Below, in pieces: positions 9,168-18,078 of a stretch of 64,000 nucleotides of DNA; positions within the stretch are counted from its first letter, which is position 1, and each line of letters opens with the position of its first letter. Source of the DNA: Schaalia vaccimaxillae DSM 15804 (GTDB lineage Bacteria; Actinomycetota; Actinomycetes; Actinomycetales; Actinomycetaceae). A model generated the notes under the pieces. The model saw only the letters and a list, made by a program, of their open reading frames with translations, was not told where the DNA came from and did not search any database. The stretch spans positions 18,746-82,745 of the forward strand of contig NZ_ATUX01000011.1 in assembly GCF_000420425.1 (NCBI RefSeq), given 5' to 3'. The position numbers and the translations under genes are program-made.

Positions 9168-11159
9168 ATGCGTGATGTCACCATCTGCGAAACCGGATTC
9201 GAGGTGCGCTTTGAGCATCAAATTATGCGGGTTGAGACATGGGGGGCCGACGCGGTGCGCGTTCGCGTCTCACGCCATACTCTCGATCGGCCCGATCATG
9301 GAGCTCTTGTTGATCGGCCTCATCCTGTTGCGGTGGAGATTGAACAATCAACAGATCGCATACGTATGCGCGCTGGGAGAGTTGGAGTCGATCTCATTCT
9401 TGACTCAGGTGCGGGTAATCCTCGTACACACCTGACCTTCCTGCGGGATGGAAATCCTGTCCTCACCGAGGCTCCTGAGCACTTCTGGTGGCCCGGCTCC
9501 CACGGCGTCTACCCGAGCGGCTCGGGTGGAGTCGAAGTCCACCAGGTCTTTGCCTCTGATCCCGACGAACGCTTCTACGGCCTCGGTCAGCACGCCCACG
9601 AACATCTCGACCACAAGGGTCTCGTCCTCGACCTCATTCAGCGCAACGGAGAAGTCTCGATTCCCTTTGTTCTCTCCGACCGCGGATACGGATTGCTGTG
9701 GAACAATCCGGCGGTCGGTCGCGTCGAGTTCTCGAAGGATTCGACGCGATGGGTCGGCCAGGGAACCGAACTCATTGACTACTGGGTATGTCTGGCCCCA
9801 ACACCGCGCGATATTCTCTCCCGCTATACGGATGTTGTTGGGCATGCGCCTGTACTTCCCCACTGGGCCACGGGATTCTGGCAGTCCCGTCTGCGCTACA
9901 TGTCCCAAGAGGAACTCCTCGACGTCGCTCGACGTTACCGCGACCTCGACCTGCCCCTTTCTGTTATTGTCACAGACTTTATCCATTGGCCTGCTATGGG
10001 TGACTTCCGCTTCGACGAGGCCGAGTATCCCGACCCCAAGGCGATGATTACTGAACTCGACGAGATGGGCACACGCCTGATGGTTTCTGTCTGGCCCACC
10101 GTTTCACCCCTGTCGGAGAACTATGACGAACTGCGTGAACGTGGTTACCTCGTCGCTACCGAGAACGGCGTTGAGTTCCACCAGAAGTTCAAAGACAAGG
10201 GGATGCCAACCCCACTTCCGGTTGCTTTCTACGACGCGACTAACCCCGATGCCCGCGCCTATGTCTGGGACAAGATCAAACGTAACTACCATGACCTAGG
10301 TGTACGTGTGTTCTGGCTTGATGCCTGCGAGCCGGAACTTAACCCTGGCCACCCTGGGAATCTCTCCTACTGGGCTGGTCCAGGCCTGGCTGTCAACAAC
10401 ACATATCCACGCGACAATGCCAAAGGATTCTTCGAAGGAATGCGCCAGGCTGGCACTCCTGAAACTGTTCTGCTGTGCCGCTCTGCATGGGCTGGTCAGG
10501 CCCGCTACGGCGCCGCCGTCTGGTCTGGGGACATCGCCCCCACTTGGGAGGCGCTGCGTCAACAAGTGACCGCCGGGCAATCTATTGCTATCTCCGGTAT
10601 TCCGTGGTGGACCTCTGATATTGGAGGTTTCCATGGAGGTGACCCTGAGGACCCCGCTTACCAGGAGTTGTTCATTCGGTGGTTTGAATTCGGGACCTTC
10701 TGCCCTCTATTCCGCCTGCATGGGCATCGTGAGCCGCGCGAGGCCGAAGGTGCTGTCAGCCCCGGTGGCCCCAATGAGATCTGGTCCTACGGGGATACGG
10801 CTTTCGAAATCGCCGCCGATTACATCCGCCTGCGTGAACGTCTACGCCCCTATATCGACTCCCTCATGGAAGAAGCCGCTCGCACTGGCATCCCTCCGAT
10901 GCGGCCACTCTTCGTCGAATATCCAGACGATCCTCGCGCGTGGAATACCCCGGACCAATACCTCTTTGGACCTGACCTCTTGGTGCGCCCGATCACTCGC
11001 GCCGGGCAGGTTGAAGCTGAGGTCTACCTGCCCGCAGGTTCCTCCTGGCGTGACCCTGTAACCGGCCTCGTCCATGAAGGCGGGCAGACGATCACCGTTG
11101 ACGCTCCCCTCGAACGGATTCCAGTGCTCGTACGCACCGGTTCCAACATCCCCATGTGA
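9168..11159 (+). CDS. GH31 alpha-glycosidase, alpha-xylosidase-like
   Basis: Retaining alpha-glycosidase of 663 residues, probably cytoplasmic since there is no signal peptide. An N-terminal beta-sandwich precedes the GH31 barrel. The nucleophile Asp is in FWLDACEPE (D385), the acid/base Asp in VWSGDI (D455), and GIPWWTSDIGGF and FRLHGHREP follow as in the family. The WLDACEP form, rather than WxDMNEP, is closer to XylS-type alpha-xylosidases than to classical alpha-glucosidases, so xyloglucan or isoprimeverose-type substrates are plausible. I used the ATG at 9168 with GAGGAG seven bases upstream; an in-frame TTG at 9162 is less likely. The importer genes follow in the same operon. Confidence 0.88.
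   Translation: MRDVTICETGFEVRFEHQIMRVETWGADAVRVRVSRHTLDRPDHGALVDRPHPVAVEIEQSTDRIRMRAGRVGVDLILDSGAGNPRTHLTFLRDGNPVLTEAPEHFWWPGSHGVYPSGSGGVEVHQVFASDPDERFYGLGQHAHEHLDHKGLVLDLIQRNGEVSIPFVLSDRGYGLLWNNPAVGRVEFSKDSTRWVGQGTELIDYWVCLAPTPRDILSRYTDVVGHAPVLPHWATGFWQSRLRYMSQEELLDVARRYRDLDLPLSVIVTDFIHWPAMGDFRFDEAEYPDPKAMITELDEMGTRLMVSVWPTVSPLSENYDELRERGYLVATENGVEFHQKFKDKGMPTPLPVAFYDATNPDARAYVWDKIKRNYHDLGVRVFWLDACEPELNPGHPGNLSYWAGPGLAVNNTYPRDNAKGFFEGMRQAGTPETVLLCRSAWAGQARYGAAVWSGDIAPTWEALRQQVTAGQSIAISGIPWWTSDIGGFHGGDPEDPAYQELFIRWFEFGTFCPLFRLHGHREPREAEGAVSPGGPNEIWSYGDTAFEIAADYIRLRERLRPYIDSLMEEAARTGIPPMRPLFVEYPDDPRAWNTPDQYLFGPDLLVRPITRAGQVEAEVYLPAGSSWRDPVTGLVHEGGQTITVDAPLERIPVLVRTGSNIPM
9357..9370. promoter_or_regulatory. 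Second identical LacI-type palindrome inside the GH31 gene
   Basis: CGCATACGTATGCG recurs exactly, 226 bases centre to centre from the upstream copy and within codons about 64-68 of the GH31 gene. This resembles the auxiliary operator inside E. coli lacZ and would permit DNA looping. Confidence 0.6.
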
Positions 11160-11222
11160 GGACTGCATCAATCGCGTTTGAACCCTGCAATATCACCATC
11201 ACAACTACGAAGGAGTAGACAC

Positions 11223-12476
11223 ATGTCCACCACTATTCACCGAGGCTTCAAGGGTGTTACCGCCCTCGGAGCTATCACCGCCCTCGCTCTTGGTATGAGT
11301 GCGTGCTCAGGCGGATCCACCGATCCGTCAACCTCCGCCGACGGTGGCACTGTGACCATCCAGATGTGGGACTATCTGGGGCAGGGAGTCTCCAACACCG
11401 CGATGGAGGCTGCTGTTGCGGCATTTGAGAAGGCCAACCCCGGATACGAGGTCAAGCGCACGTCCTTCGCGTACGGTGATCTCGCTAAATCGATCGTGCA
11501 GGGTGGCGTTGGCGGTGAGGTTCCTGATCTTGCTGTTGTCGATGTCGTTGATAACCAGAACTTCGCTGCCCTCGGATTGCTCAAAGACATGACCGATGTT
11601 GCCGGAAATGAGGCCAAACAGTTCCACCCTGGTCCGTGGACATCAACCCAGATGGATGGTAAGACCTATGGGTTGCCTCTGAACTCGAACAACCTCGGCC
11701 TTTTCTACAATAAGACCCTCCTGGACGCAGCGGGCGTCAAGATTCCTACGACCTGGGATGAATTAGCTGCGACTGCCAAGGCTACCGCCTCCGGTGACGT
11801 ATCTGGTCTAGCAATCTCCGCGGTTAAGAATGAGCAGGGAACCTTCCAGGTTCTGCCCTTCGTTTGGCAGACCGGGGGTGATCTTACCGACTACGAGGCC
11901 TCCGGTGCCGAGGCTCTGACCTACCTCAAATCGATGATTGACGATGGGGCGATGTCCTCTGCAGTCACAAATTACTCGCAAGAAGATGCTCGCACTCAGT
12001 TCACCGCCGGCAAGGTGGCAATGATGATGAACGGCCCGTGGGAGCTGCAGAACCTGTCCGATGTTGACTTTGAATGGGGTGTCGCCCCGCTGCCCAAGGG
12101 TGTCGAGGCAGCCACCGGCCTGGGTGGCGAGAACGTCGTCGTCATGGAGCAGGCCAAGCACTCCGAGGGCGCGATCAAGCTCGCCCAGTTCCTCACCAGC
12201 GCCGAGGGCGCAAAAATCTACTGCGACGAATCCGGCCAGCTATCCGCCCGCCCAGATCTGGCTGGCAAGCTCAAGCTCTCCGCTGATCCCAATCTCAAAG
12301 TCTTTGAAGATCAACTAGCTGTCGCCCACGCGCGCGCCTACGGCAAAGAGTATGCGAAGGTGTCCGAGGCCGTTCAGCTGTCTGTCCAGGAAGCTTTAAC
12401 CGGCGCGTCCACTCCCGCCGAAGCCGCAAAGAAGGCCGCCGCGACGATTGCGCCGCTGCTGGAGTCAGACAAGTGA
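11223..12476 (+). CDS. Sugar ABC transporter substrate-binding lipoprotein
   Basis: Extracellular solute-binding protein of family 1, 417 residues. The signal peptide ends in a lipobox, LGMSAC, with the lipidated Cys at about residue 28, followed by a Ser/Thr-rich linker. MWDYLGQGVSNTAMEAAVAAF and MMMNGPWEL are typical of oligosaccharide binders. I chose ATG 11223 because AAGGAG precedes it; the in-frame codon at 11178 has no such site. It follows the GH31 gene by 63 bases and its stop overlaps the first permease. It probably delivers an alpha-linked oligosaccharide for cleavage by GH31. Confidence 0.92.
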   Translation: MSTTIHRGFKGVTALGAITALALGMSACSGGSTDPSTSADGGTVTIQMWDYLGQGVSNTAMEAAVAAFEKANPGYEVKRTSFAYGDLAKSIVQGGVGGEVPDLAVVDVVDNQNFAALGLLKDMTDVAGNEAKQFHPGPWTSTQMDGKTYGLPLNSNNLGLFYNKTLLDAAGVKIPTTWDELAATAKATASGDVSGLAISAVKNEQGTFQVLPFVWQTGGDLTDYEASGAEALTYLKSMIDDGAMSSAVTNYSQEDARTQFTAGKVAMMMNGPWELQNLSDVDFEWGVAPLPKGVEAATGLGGENVVVMEQAKHSEGAIKLAQFLTSAEGAKIYCDESGQLSARPDLAGKLKLSADPNLKVFEDQLAVAHARAYGKEYAKVSEAVQLSVQEALTGASTPAEAAKKAAATIAPLLESDK

Positions 12477-13390
12477 GTCGCACGTGCAATGGGGCCTGGG
12501 ATTCGGGAGCGCAGCGTCGCGCCCGGATCCTGGGCCTCGCCCTGTCCGCCCCGGCGCTGGTGTATATCTGCGTGTTCCTGCTCGCCCCGCTGGTCTACAA
12601 CGTGTGGATCTCGCTGAGCGAAGCCAATGGGGCGAATCTCATTTCAGGTGACTTTTCGCCCTCGGGCATCGATAACTATCGGGCTGTGGTCGCCGATCCA
12701 GAGTTCTGGAACGGTGTGCGCCTGTCGGTTGTGTTTACAGTTTCCTGCCTGGTGTTGCAATTCGTTATCGGCTATGCGCTGGCCTTGTTCTTCCGCAAGC
12801 CCTTCCCCGGCAACGGCGTCATCAGAGCGCTACTACTGGTTGGTTGGATTCTGCCGCCGGTGGTTACCGGCACGATCTTCAAATGGATCTTCGATTCTGA
12901 TTACGGCGTGCTCAACCACTTCCTCATGCTCGCGGGGATTGTGGATGCGCCCGTGACGTGGCTGACCGGGTCGGTGACGTCGATGGTTGCGGTGATCATC
13001 GCGAACCTGTGGGTCGGCATCCCCTTCAACATGCTCCTGCTGCTATCGGGCCTGCACACCATTGATGAGTCGTTGTATGAGGCCGCCCAGGTGGACGGTG
13101 CGGGCTGGTGGCGCCAGTTTACGTCGATCACGTGCCCGCTGATGCGCCCGGTTATCGTGTCTGTGCTGTTGCTGGGCGTCATCAACACGTACAAGGTGTT
13201 CGACTTGATCTATACGATGACTAAGGGCGGGCCAGTGTCGGCCACGACTACCCTGCCGGTCTACACCTACCTGGAGACCTTCAAAGTCTTCGAGTTTGGC
13301 AACGGTGCTGCCGCTTCGACGTTGACGCTCGTGCTGCCGCTGATCCTGTCGTGGTTCTACGTGCGCAGCTTGAAGGAGGAGGACCGATGA
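12473..13390 (+). CDS. ABC sugar permease, MalF/UgpA type
   Basis: Inner-membrane permease of 305 residues with six hydrophobic segments. The EAAxxDGA ATPase-coupling loop reads EAAQVDGAGWWRQFTSITCPLM. Its GTG start overlaps the solute-binding protein stop by four bases, indicating translational coupling. It pairs with the next gene. No ATP-binding subunit is encoded in this locus, so the pair must use one encoded elsewhere, as is common for this importer class (MsmK/UgpC-type shared ATPases). Confidence 0.92.
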   Translation: MSRTCNGAWDSGAQRRARILGLALSAPALVYICVFLLAPLVYNVWISLSEANGANLISGDFSPSGIDNYRAVVADPEFWNGVRLSVVFTVSCLVLQFVIGYALALFFRKPFPGNGVIRALLLVGWILPPVVTGTIFKWIFDSDYGVLNHFLMLAGIVDAPVTWLTGSVTSMVAVIIANLWVGIPFNMLLLLSGLHTIDESLYEAAQVDGAGWWRQFTSITCPLMRPVIVSVLLLGVINTYKVFDLIYTMTKGGPVSATTTLPVYTYLETFKVFEFGNGAAASTLTLVLPLILSWFYVRSLKEEDR

Positions 13391-14286
13391 GCGTTGCCCA
13401 GACCCGTAAGCGAGACGCATCGACGCGCCCGACACTTGCTCTGTCGGCTCGGGAGAAGCGTGAACGGAGCACCCGCATGGTCAAGTCGGGTTTCGCCTGG
13501 TTGATAGCGGCGGTCTATCTGTTCCCTGTCTACTGGATGGTGACAACGTCGCTCAAAGATAGGGCGGAGACCTTCGCGAGCCCGCCTCATTTGGTGCCGC
13601 ACTCGGTGGCCCTCGATTCATACCGGTCGGCGTTCTCGCTCGAGTACGGCGTGTGGACGGCCTTGGGTAACTCTTTTGTCATTGCTTTGGGGACGCTGGT
13701 GCTGACCCTTGTTGTCGCTGTACCTGCGGCGTACGCTGTCGCTCGTTTCCGTGATGTTGTGTCGACGTCGATGATGGTGTTGCTGACGGTGGTTCAATTG
13801 CTTCCGGCGATCGCTATCTCGATCCCAATGTTCGTGATGTTCCGTCAGATGGAGCTCATCAACACCTACGTGTCGATCATCATTGCGGACCTATCGGTGA
13901 CATTACCCTTCGCAGTGATCCTCTTGCGCCCGTACTTCAAGCAGTTTCCCTATGAGGTGGAGGAAGCGGCCAAACTTGACGGCCTAGGCTCTATCAGTAC
14001 GATTATCCGGATCATCATTCCGACGATCCGCCCGGGTGTTGTGATGATCGGGTCGTTTGCGTTTCTTATGGCGTGGGGTGAGTTTACTTTTGCCCTCACC
14101 CTGTCGACGCAGCAGGAAATTCAGCCGTTGACTGTGGCGCTTAACCGCTTGATTGGGCAGTATGGGACGAATTGGAACCAGTTGATGGCAGTGGCGACGC
14201 TGATTGCTACGCCGGTGCTGGCGATTTTCATCGCTCTGCAGCGTTACATTGTTGCGGGCCTGGCGGGTGGGGCCACCAAGGGGTGA
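13387..14286 (+). CDS. ABC sugar permease, MalG/UgpE type
   Basis: Second membrane subunit, 299 residues, with six hydrophobic segments and the coupling motif EEAAKLDGLGSISTIIRIII. I used ATG 13387, which overlaps the preceding stop in ATGA and has GGAGGA upstream; a longer reading from 13351 would run through the end of the previous gene. This is the last gene of the GH31 operon. A 68-bp palindromic repeat follows 25 bases after the stop. Confidence 0.92.
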   Translation: MSVAQTRKRDASTRPTLALSAREKRERSTRMVKSGFAWLIAAVYLFPVYWMVTTSLKDRAETFASPPHLVPHSVALDSYRSAFSLEYGVWTALGNSFVIALGTLVLTLVVAVPAAYAVARFRDVVSTSMMVLLTVVQLLPAIAISIPMFVMFRQMELINTYVSIIIADLSVTLPFAVILLRPYFKQFPYEVEEAAKLDGLGSISTIIRIIIPTIRPGVVMIGSFAFLMAWGEFTFALTLSTQQEIQPLTVALNRLIGQYGTNWNQLMAVATLIATPVLAIFIALQRYIVAGLAGGATKG

Positions 14287-14310
14287 GGTGTGGGGTGCCT
14301 CTACCTTCGC

Positions 14311-14378
14311 CGAGAGCAGACCTTATGGTCATTTCAGGCCCATTTTTGGCTGATTTTTGTGCATAAGGTCTGCTCTCG
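14311..14378. repeat. 68-bp palindromic repeat, copy 2
   Basis: Same 17-base perfect arms and overall length as 7903-7970, with a few changes confined to the central 34 bases. It again lies between convergent gene ends, here the ABC permease and the MtlD-like gene. The two copies bracket the whole GH31 locus. Confidence 0.9.
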
Positions 14379-14436
14379 GTGGAGAAACTAAAGGAAGCCA
14401 GGCCATTTTAGGTTTTGCTGCGCAAAAAATGTGGTC

Positions 14437-15696
14437 TTAGATAATGTCGCCGCGCAAAGGTGAGGCGTCAATCAGTTCCATTTGTCGATCCCAGTCCAAG
14501 CCCTTGGCTAGTGCCGATACCTGATCGTGGTACAGAGTGCGGGCCGCCTCGGCGTAATTCATCGACGAGGCTTCGACCTTGCCCTCTGCTGTCGGAGCCT
14601 GGTTCCCGATTCCTCCGAAGAGTATTTCCTCGACGTATGCCGTGGCCCTGTCGAGGCCCCACCCGTCCTCGCTAGCCAGTTTGCGCGTGCCCAGCGCTGC
14701 AGCCAAAGACAGGTACTCCAATGGCGTGCCCTCCGACTGCGCGAGCCGGTAGGCGCCCAATAGACGGTCATCCGCTGCAAGTTTACGGATTGGGTCGCGT
14801 CCCACGCGCTCAGTGGTATCGCCGAGTTCCCTGTTACCAAAACGAGCTAGAAGATCATCGATATGCAGTTCAACTGCCGTTCGATCAGCTGAATAACGGG
14901 CAGCGAGGGCGAGGGCGGACTGTCCCATCGCAGCTTTGACAATTGAACGAATCCGAGGGTCTGCAATGGCCTGCCAGATGTACTCATACCCCAGGATTTC
15001 ACCCAGATAGGCGCAGGTGCAGTGGCCCATGTTATGGATGAACAGTTTGCGATCGGTGTAAAAGTCGAAAGGAATGTCACGCACGGGATGCAACCCGTGA
15101 ACCTGAGGTTCGGCGGCGCGCAGCGCAGTCGCGTCGTATGGGAGCTGACGGTACGGCTCCACTCGGATCAAAGTGGCTGGCTGCCCGTTGAGAGGGAGCG
15201 TCGCTGGGATCATCCGACCAATGGAGGTTTCGGCAAGCCCCAGCCGAACATCAATATCGGCATGGAAATTTTTGGGCAGATGTTCAAGTAGCAGGTCACG
15301 CACGATTCCAGCGGCCCCATGCAGGTTCTCGCACAGAAGGATGTCGATGGGTCCCTTACCGGCTTGCCAGCGTGCAGCCAGTCCGAGGGCTAGTGCCGGT
15401 GCAATGAGAGCCAGGACCCGCGCACCAACCGAGGTGGTAATGAAGTCTGCGTCGGTGATCAGCTGATCTACCGCATCCTGGTCATTTGAATACCGGGCAT
15501 CAACACCCGTGATGGTGCGTGACACGACGCCATCATTGGAAACAGTTTCGTGAATATACGAGCCTTCGGAGTGCAGCGAATCAACAATTGCGGGGGCGAC
15601 ATCTAGGAATGTGATTCGCCATCCTGATCCCGCAAAAATGTCACCGATGAACCCGCGACCAACGTTACCCGCGCCAAAGGAAACAACATGCGGCAT
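14437..15696 (-). CDS. Mannitol-1-phosphate 5-dehydrogenase-like polyol-phosphate dehydrogenase
   Basis: Cytoplasmic long-chain polyol dehydrogenase of 419 residues. The N-terminal VSFGAGNVGRGFIG is the nucleotide loop of the MtlD group, and KLFIHNMGHCTCAYLG matches the active-site stretch carrying the catalytic Lys (KLFxxNxGH). MtlD interconverts mannitol 1-phosphate and fructose 6-phosphate with NAD. It is the last gene of the Rbs-type operon, 3 bases after the PfkB kinase. Its true substrate may be another ketose phosphate/polyol phosphate pair, because upstream genes encode an aldose-ketose isomerase and a kinase and not a mannitol PTS. Confidence 0.85.
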   Translation of the reverse strand: MPHVVSFGAGNVGRGFIGDIFAGSGWRITFLDVAPAIVDSLHSEGSYIHETVSNDGVVSRTITGVDARYSNDQDAVDQLITDADFITTSVGARVLALIAPALALGLAARWQAGKGPIDILLCENLHGAAGIVRDLLLEHLPKNFHADIDVRLGLAETSIGRMIPATLPLNGQPATLIRVEPYRQLPYDATALRAAEPQVHGLHPVRDIPFDFYTDRKLFIHNMGHCTCAYLGEILGYEYIWQAIADPRIRSIVKAAMGQSALALAARYSADRTAVELHIDDLLARFGNRELGDTTERVGRDPIRKLAADDRLLGAYRLAQSEGTPLEYLSLAAALGTRKLASEDGWGLDRATAYVEEILFGGIGNQAPTAEGKVEASSMNYAEAARTLYHDQVSALAKGLDWDRQMELIDASPLRGDII

Positions 15697-15699
15697 CTT

Positions 15700-16713
15700 T
15701 TAGAACTCCTCGATATCAATATTCATCGGCTGTCGGATGAGCTTGCGAGCCACAACATGGGAGGCGTAAGCGACTGCCTGATGTGCGGACGCTCGCTTGG
15801 TCAGTGCCACGAGGAATGCGGCTTTGAAAGTGTCGCCTGCGCCGTTGGTGTCCAAAGCGTCACTCGTGTTTTTTTCAACGGGCACGGCCTCGTGCCAAAC
15901 AGTTTGGTTGGCCCATTCCTTGGCATCAATTCCAGTCAATTTAGCCAGAGCTTGGAGTCGTTGGTTTGATCCGGTGGCCAAGTAGGCTCCGTTTTTTCCG
16001 ACGGTGATCAGGACAATGCCAGCGCCCATGTTGAGGAATTGGTGTGCTTGGGCTTCGATTCTTGCAGGATCAAAGGAGGCGTCTACCTTGGGTATGCACG
16101 AGGCAATGTCGTCCCATGATGGACAGAAGACATCGGTTTGTGGCAGGCAGTGGGTAAAGAGAGCGGCCCAGTCAATCTTTTGAAGGGGAGAGTTTTCTGC
16201 AAGGTAAGCCAAGTCAAGGGAGGTTGCACAGCCCGCCGCGTGCGCCCTCGTAAAGAGATCAACAATGGGGGAGCCGTCGTCCTCGCACATTCCTGGGCAA
16301 AGAGTGGGGTAGCCGAAGTGGAGGATCGTTTCGGGTTGGACGGTGGTTTCGCCGCGGAATTCGTCGTTTGCTCCCGTGTGGTGCCAGAAAGAACGGTCCA
16401 GTCCGGGAGGACGGACCACCACCGAGTACGAGGTCGCCGCCGTTGGATGGATGGCGAGTTCGACGTGGCCGGGGTGTTCCTGGTCTAACTTGTTGCGACA
16501 GATACTGCCAAGTTCGTCGTTACCGACCATGCCTGAGAGGAAGACTTCGGTGTCCAGGGCCTTGACTGCGCGTGCACAGTTGGAGAGGGTGCCGCCGGTT
16601 CGGATTTCGATGGGCCCGACTTCTGTGAGCTCGCCCGGTACGCCGAAGCGATCCGAGTGAAGCTGGGGGGTGAGATCGACACAGACGTGACCTGCGACCT
16701 GAATGGAAACCAC
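15700..16713 (-). CDS. PfkB-family sugar kinase
   Basis: ATP-dependent sugar kinase of 337 residues in the ribokinase fold. The N-terminal VAGHVCVDLTPQ and RTGGTLSNCARAVKAL segments form the sugar site. The C-terminal signature DTNGAGDTFKAAFL holds the catalytic Asp and anion hole, with Asn where Thr is commoner. The start is GTG with AAAGG upstream. It lies between the AGE-type isomerase and the MtlD-like dehydrogenase, so the likely substrate is the ketose released by the isomerase, for example fructose. A hairpin at 16772 separates it from the isomerase gene. Confidence 0.88.
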   Translation of the reverse strand: MVSIQVAGHVCVDLTPQLHSDRFGVPGELTEVGPIEIRTGGTLSNCARAVKALDTEVFLSGMVGNDELGSICRNKLDQEHPGHVELAIHPTAATSYSVVVRPPGLDRSFWHHTGANDEFRGETTVQPETILHFGYPTLCPGMCEDDGSPIVDLFTRAHAAGCATSLDLAYLAENSPLQKIDWAALFTHCLPQTDVFCPSWDDIASCIPKVDASFDPARIEAQAHQFLNMGAGIVLITVGKNGAYLATGSNQRLQALAKLTGIDAKEWANQTVWHEAVPVEKNTSDALDTNGAGDTFKAAFLVALTKRASAHQAVAYASHVVARKLIRQPMNIDIEEF

Positions 16714-16771
16714 GGTGTGACCTTTCGAGGGACAAGTATTTATGTCCTATCGTAGTGCAAAAAGATGGGGA

Positions 16772-16811
16772 GGGGTGCCTTTCAGTTCCGTCGCGGATCG
16801 AAAGGCACCCC
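16772..16811 (-). terminator. Intercistronic hairpin between isomerase and kinase
   Basis: Perfect 12-base arms GGGGTGCCTTTC/GAAAGGCACCCC with a 16-base loop, in the 106-base gap after the isomerase stop on the minus strand. There is no run of T. It may be a partial terminator or an mRNA-stabilising element. Confidence 0.65.
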
Positions 16812-16819
16812 GTTAGGTT

Positions 16820-18064
16820 TTAGCTCTGCTGCGTTTTTGCCCACGCCGCAATCCCAAGATGCGCGGGCATTTCGGCATACATTGTGGCCTGGAAAGCGTG
16901 ATACAAATCCGGCTTACCCTCCCACGTAATCGACACCGGCTCATTAGCGGCATTCAACTCGGGGAACCATGAACCACCCTGAAGATCCCTGAAATGATCA
17001 GCGGCGTACTGCCAGATTGTCCGGTAGTCGTCGGCGTAAGAGCAATCGCCTGTCGCCGCGTACAAGAAACGGGCAGCGCCTACGCCCTCGGCCGGCTCCC
17101 AGAAGAATCGTTCCTCAACGATAGGAGCGCCGTCCCAGCCCACGGTGTATACGAATCCGCCCCCGGGCTGCCAGCCTTCCACCATGGCTCCCTTAAACAG
17201 GTTTGCAGCCGCCGGTAGCAACCAGTCGACATCGACACCCAGGCCCCTCATCTGCATCATGAGCTTGGCCCACTCCAGCCAGTGTCCTGGCTGAGATCCG
17301 TAGGGGCGGAAGGGGTGACGTGGATCGTCAACGTTGTACTCCAGTAGTGGCGTCCAGTCTTCGGCGAAGTGCTCACACAGGCGCCAGGCCCCGTCCTCGT
17401 TGGCGGCCGCATCACCGGCGATGTGCTCGCCAATGCGCACAGCTCGCTCCAATAAAACCTCGTCGCCCGTTGCCTCGTACGCTGCCAAGAAGGCTTCGGT
17501 TAAATGCATATTGGCGTTCTGGCCGCGATAGGGGTCCAACTCGGTAAAAGTCCGGTCGAAAGCCTCGACGCAGCGGCCCTCTGCATCGCGCCAATAGTGC
17601 CGATTGATCACGTCCAAGGCAGCGTCAATGAGCTCTCGTCCTCGTTCGAAACCCGCCTGAAGCGCCGAGGACGCAGCGAGCAGCACATGAGCTTGTCCGT
17701 AAAGTTCCTTGCGATCTGAGGGATTGCGACCACCCACAGTGGCAAACCAGCCACCGTACTTATGATCGCGGCCAACCCCAGTCAGGAAATAGTCCAGACC
17801 ATGTTCGACGATCCGGGCAGCGCCCTCGCGCCCGAGCATGTGTGCCAGCGAGAAACAGTGGAGCATTCGGGCACTGGTCCACAGTTGCTTGCCCTGATCA
17901 GCAAGGGGTTCACCCGTGGCGTCGAGGTAGTTGTAGCCACCTTCAGGATCGCAAACGTTGGGTTGATAGAAATCCAGCAGGCGCCTGCGTTCCTCCCGAA
18001 GCCATTCAATGTGGGCGTCATCCTTAATGAGGTTGGAACCAGGAGTTCCGATCAGCGAGTTCAT
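16820..18064 (-). CDS. AGE-family aldose-ketose isomerase/epimerase
   Basis: Protein of 414 residues matching the N-acylglucosamine 2-epimerase superfamily, an (alpha/alpha)6 barrel that includes mannose isomerase and YihS-type isomerases. Visible blocks are LWTSARMLHCFSLAHMLG, DHKYGGWFATV, KELYGQAHVLLAASSAL, GQNANMHLTEAFLAAYEATGD and QPGHWLEWAKLM, which carry the conserved Arg, Trp and His of the pocket. I took ATG 18064, preceded by AAGGAG at six bases. It is 14 bases after the permease gene, so it acts on the imported sugar. Interconversion of mannose with fructose is the simplest reading. Confidence 0.85.
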   Translation of the reverse strand: MNSLIGTPGSNLIKDDAHIEWLREERRRLLDFYQPNVCDPEGGYNYLDATGEPLADQGKQLWTSARMLHCFSLAHMLGREGAARIVEHGLDYFLTGVGRDHKYGGWFATVGGRNPSDRKELYGQAHVLLAASSALQAGFERGRELIDAALDVINRHYWRDAEGRCVEAFDRTFTELDPYRGQNANMHLTEAFLAAYEATGDEVLLERAVRIGEHIAGDAAANEDGAWRLCEHFAEDWTPLLEYNVDDPRHPFRPYGSQPGHWLEWAKLMMQMRGLGVDVDWLLPAAANLFKGAMVEGWQPGGGFVYTVGWDGAPIVEERFFWEPAEGVGAARFLYAATGDCSYADDYRTIWQYAADHFRDLQGGSWFPELNAANEPVSITWEGKPDLYHAFQATMYAEMPAHLGIAAWAKTQQS

Positions 18065-18078
18065 GGTTGTCTCCTTGA

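Noticed and set aside
9405..9986. Antisense reading frame of 193 codons in the GH31 gene
   Set aside because: It is fully contained in a well-supported enzyme gene and has no recognisable domain or start signals.
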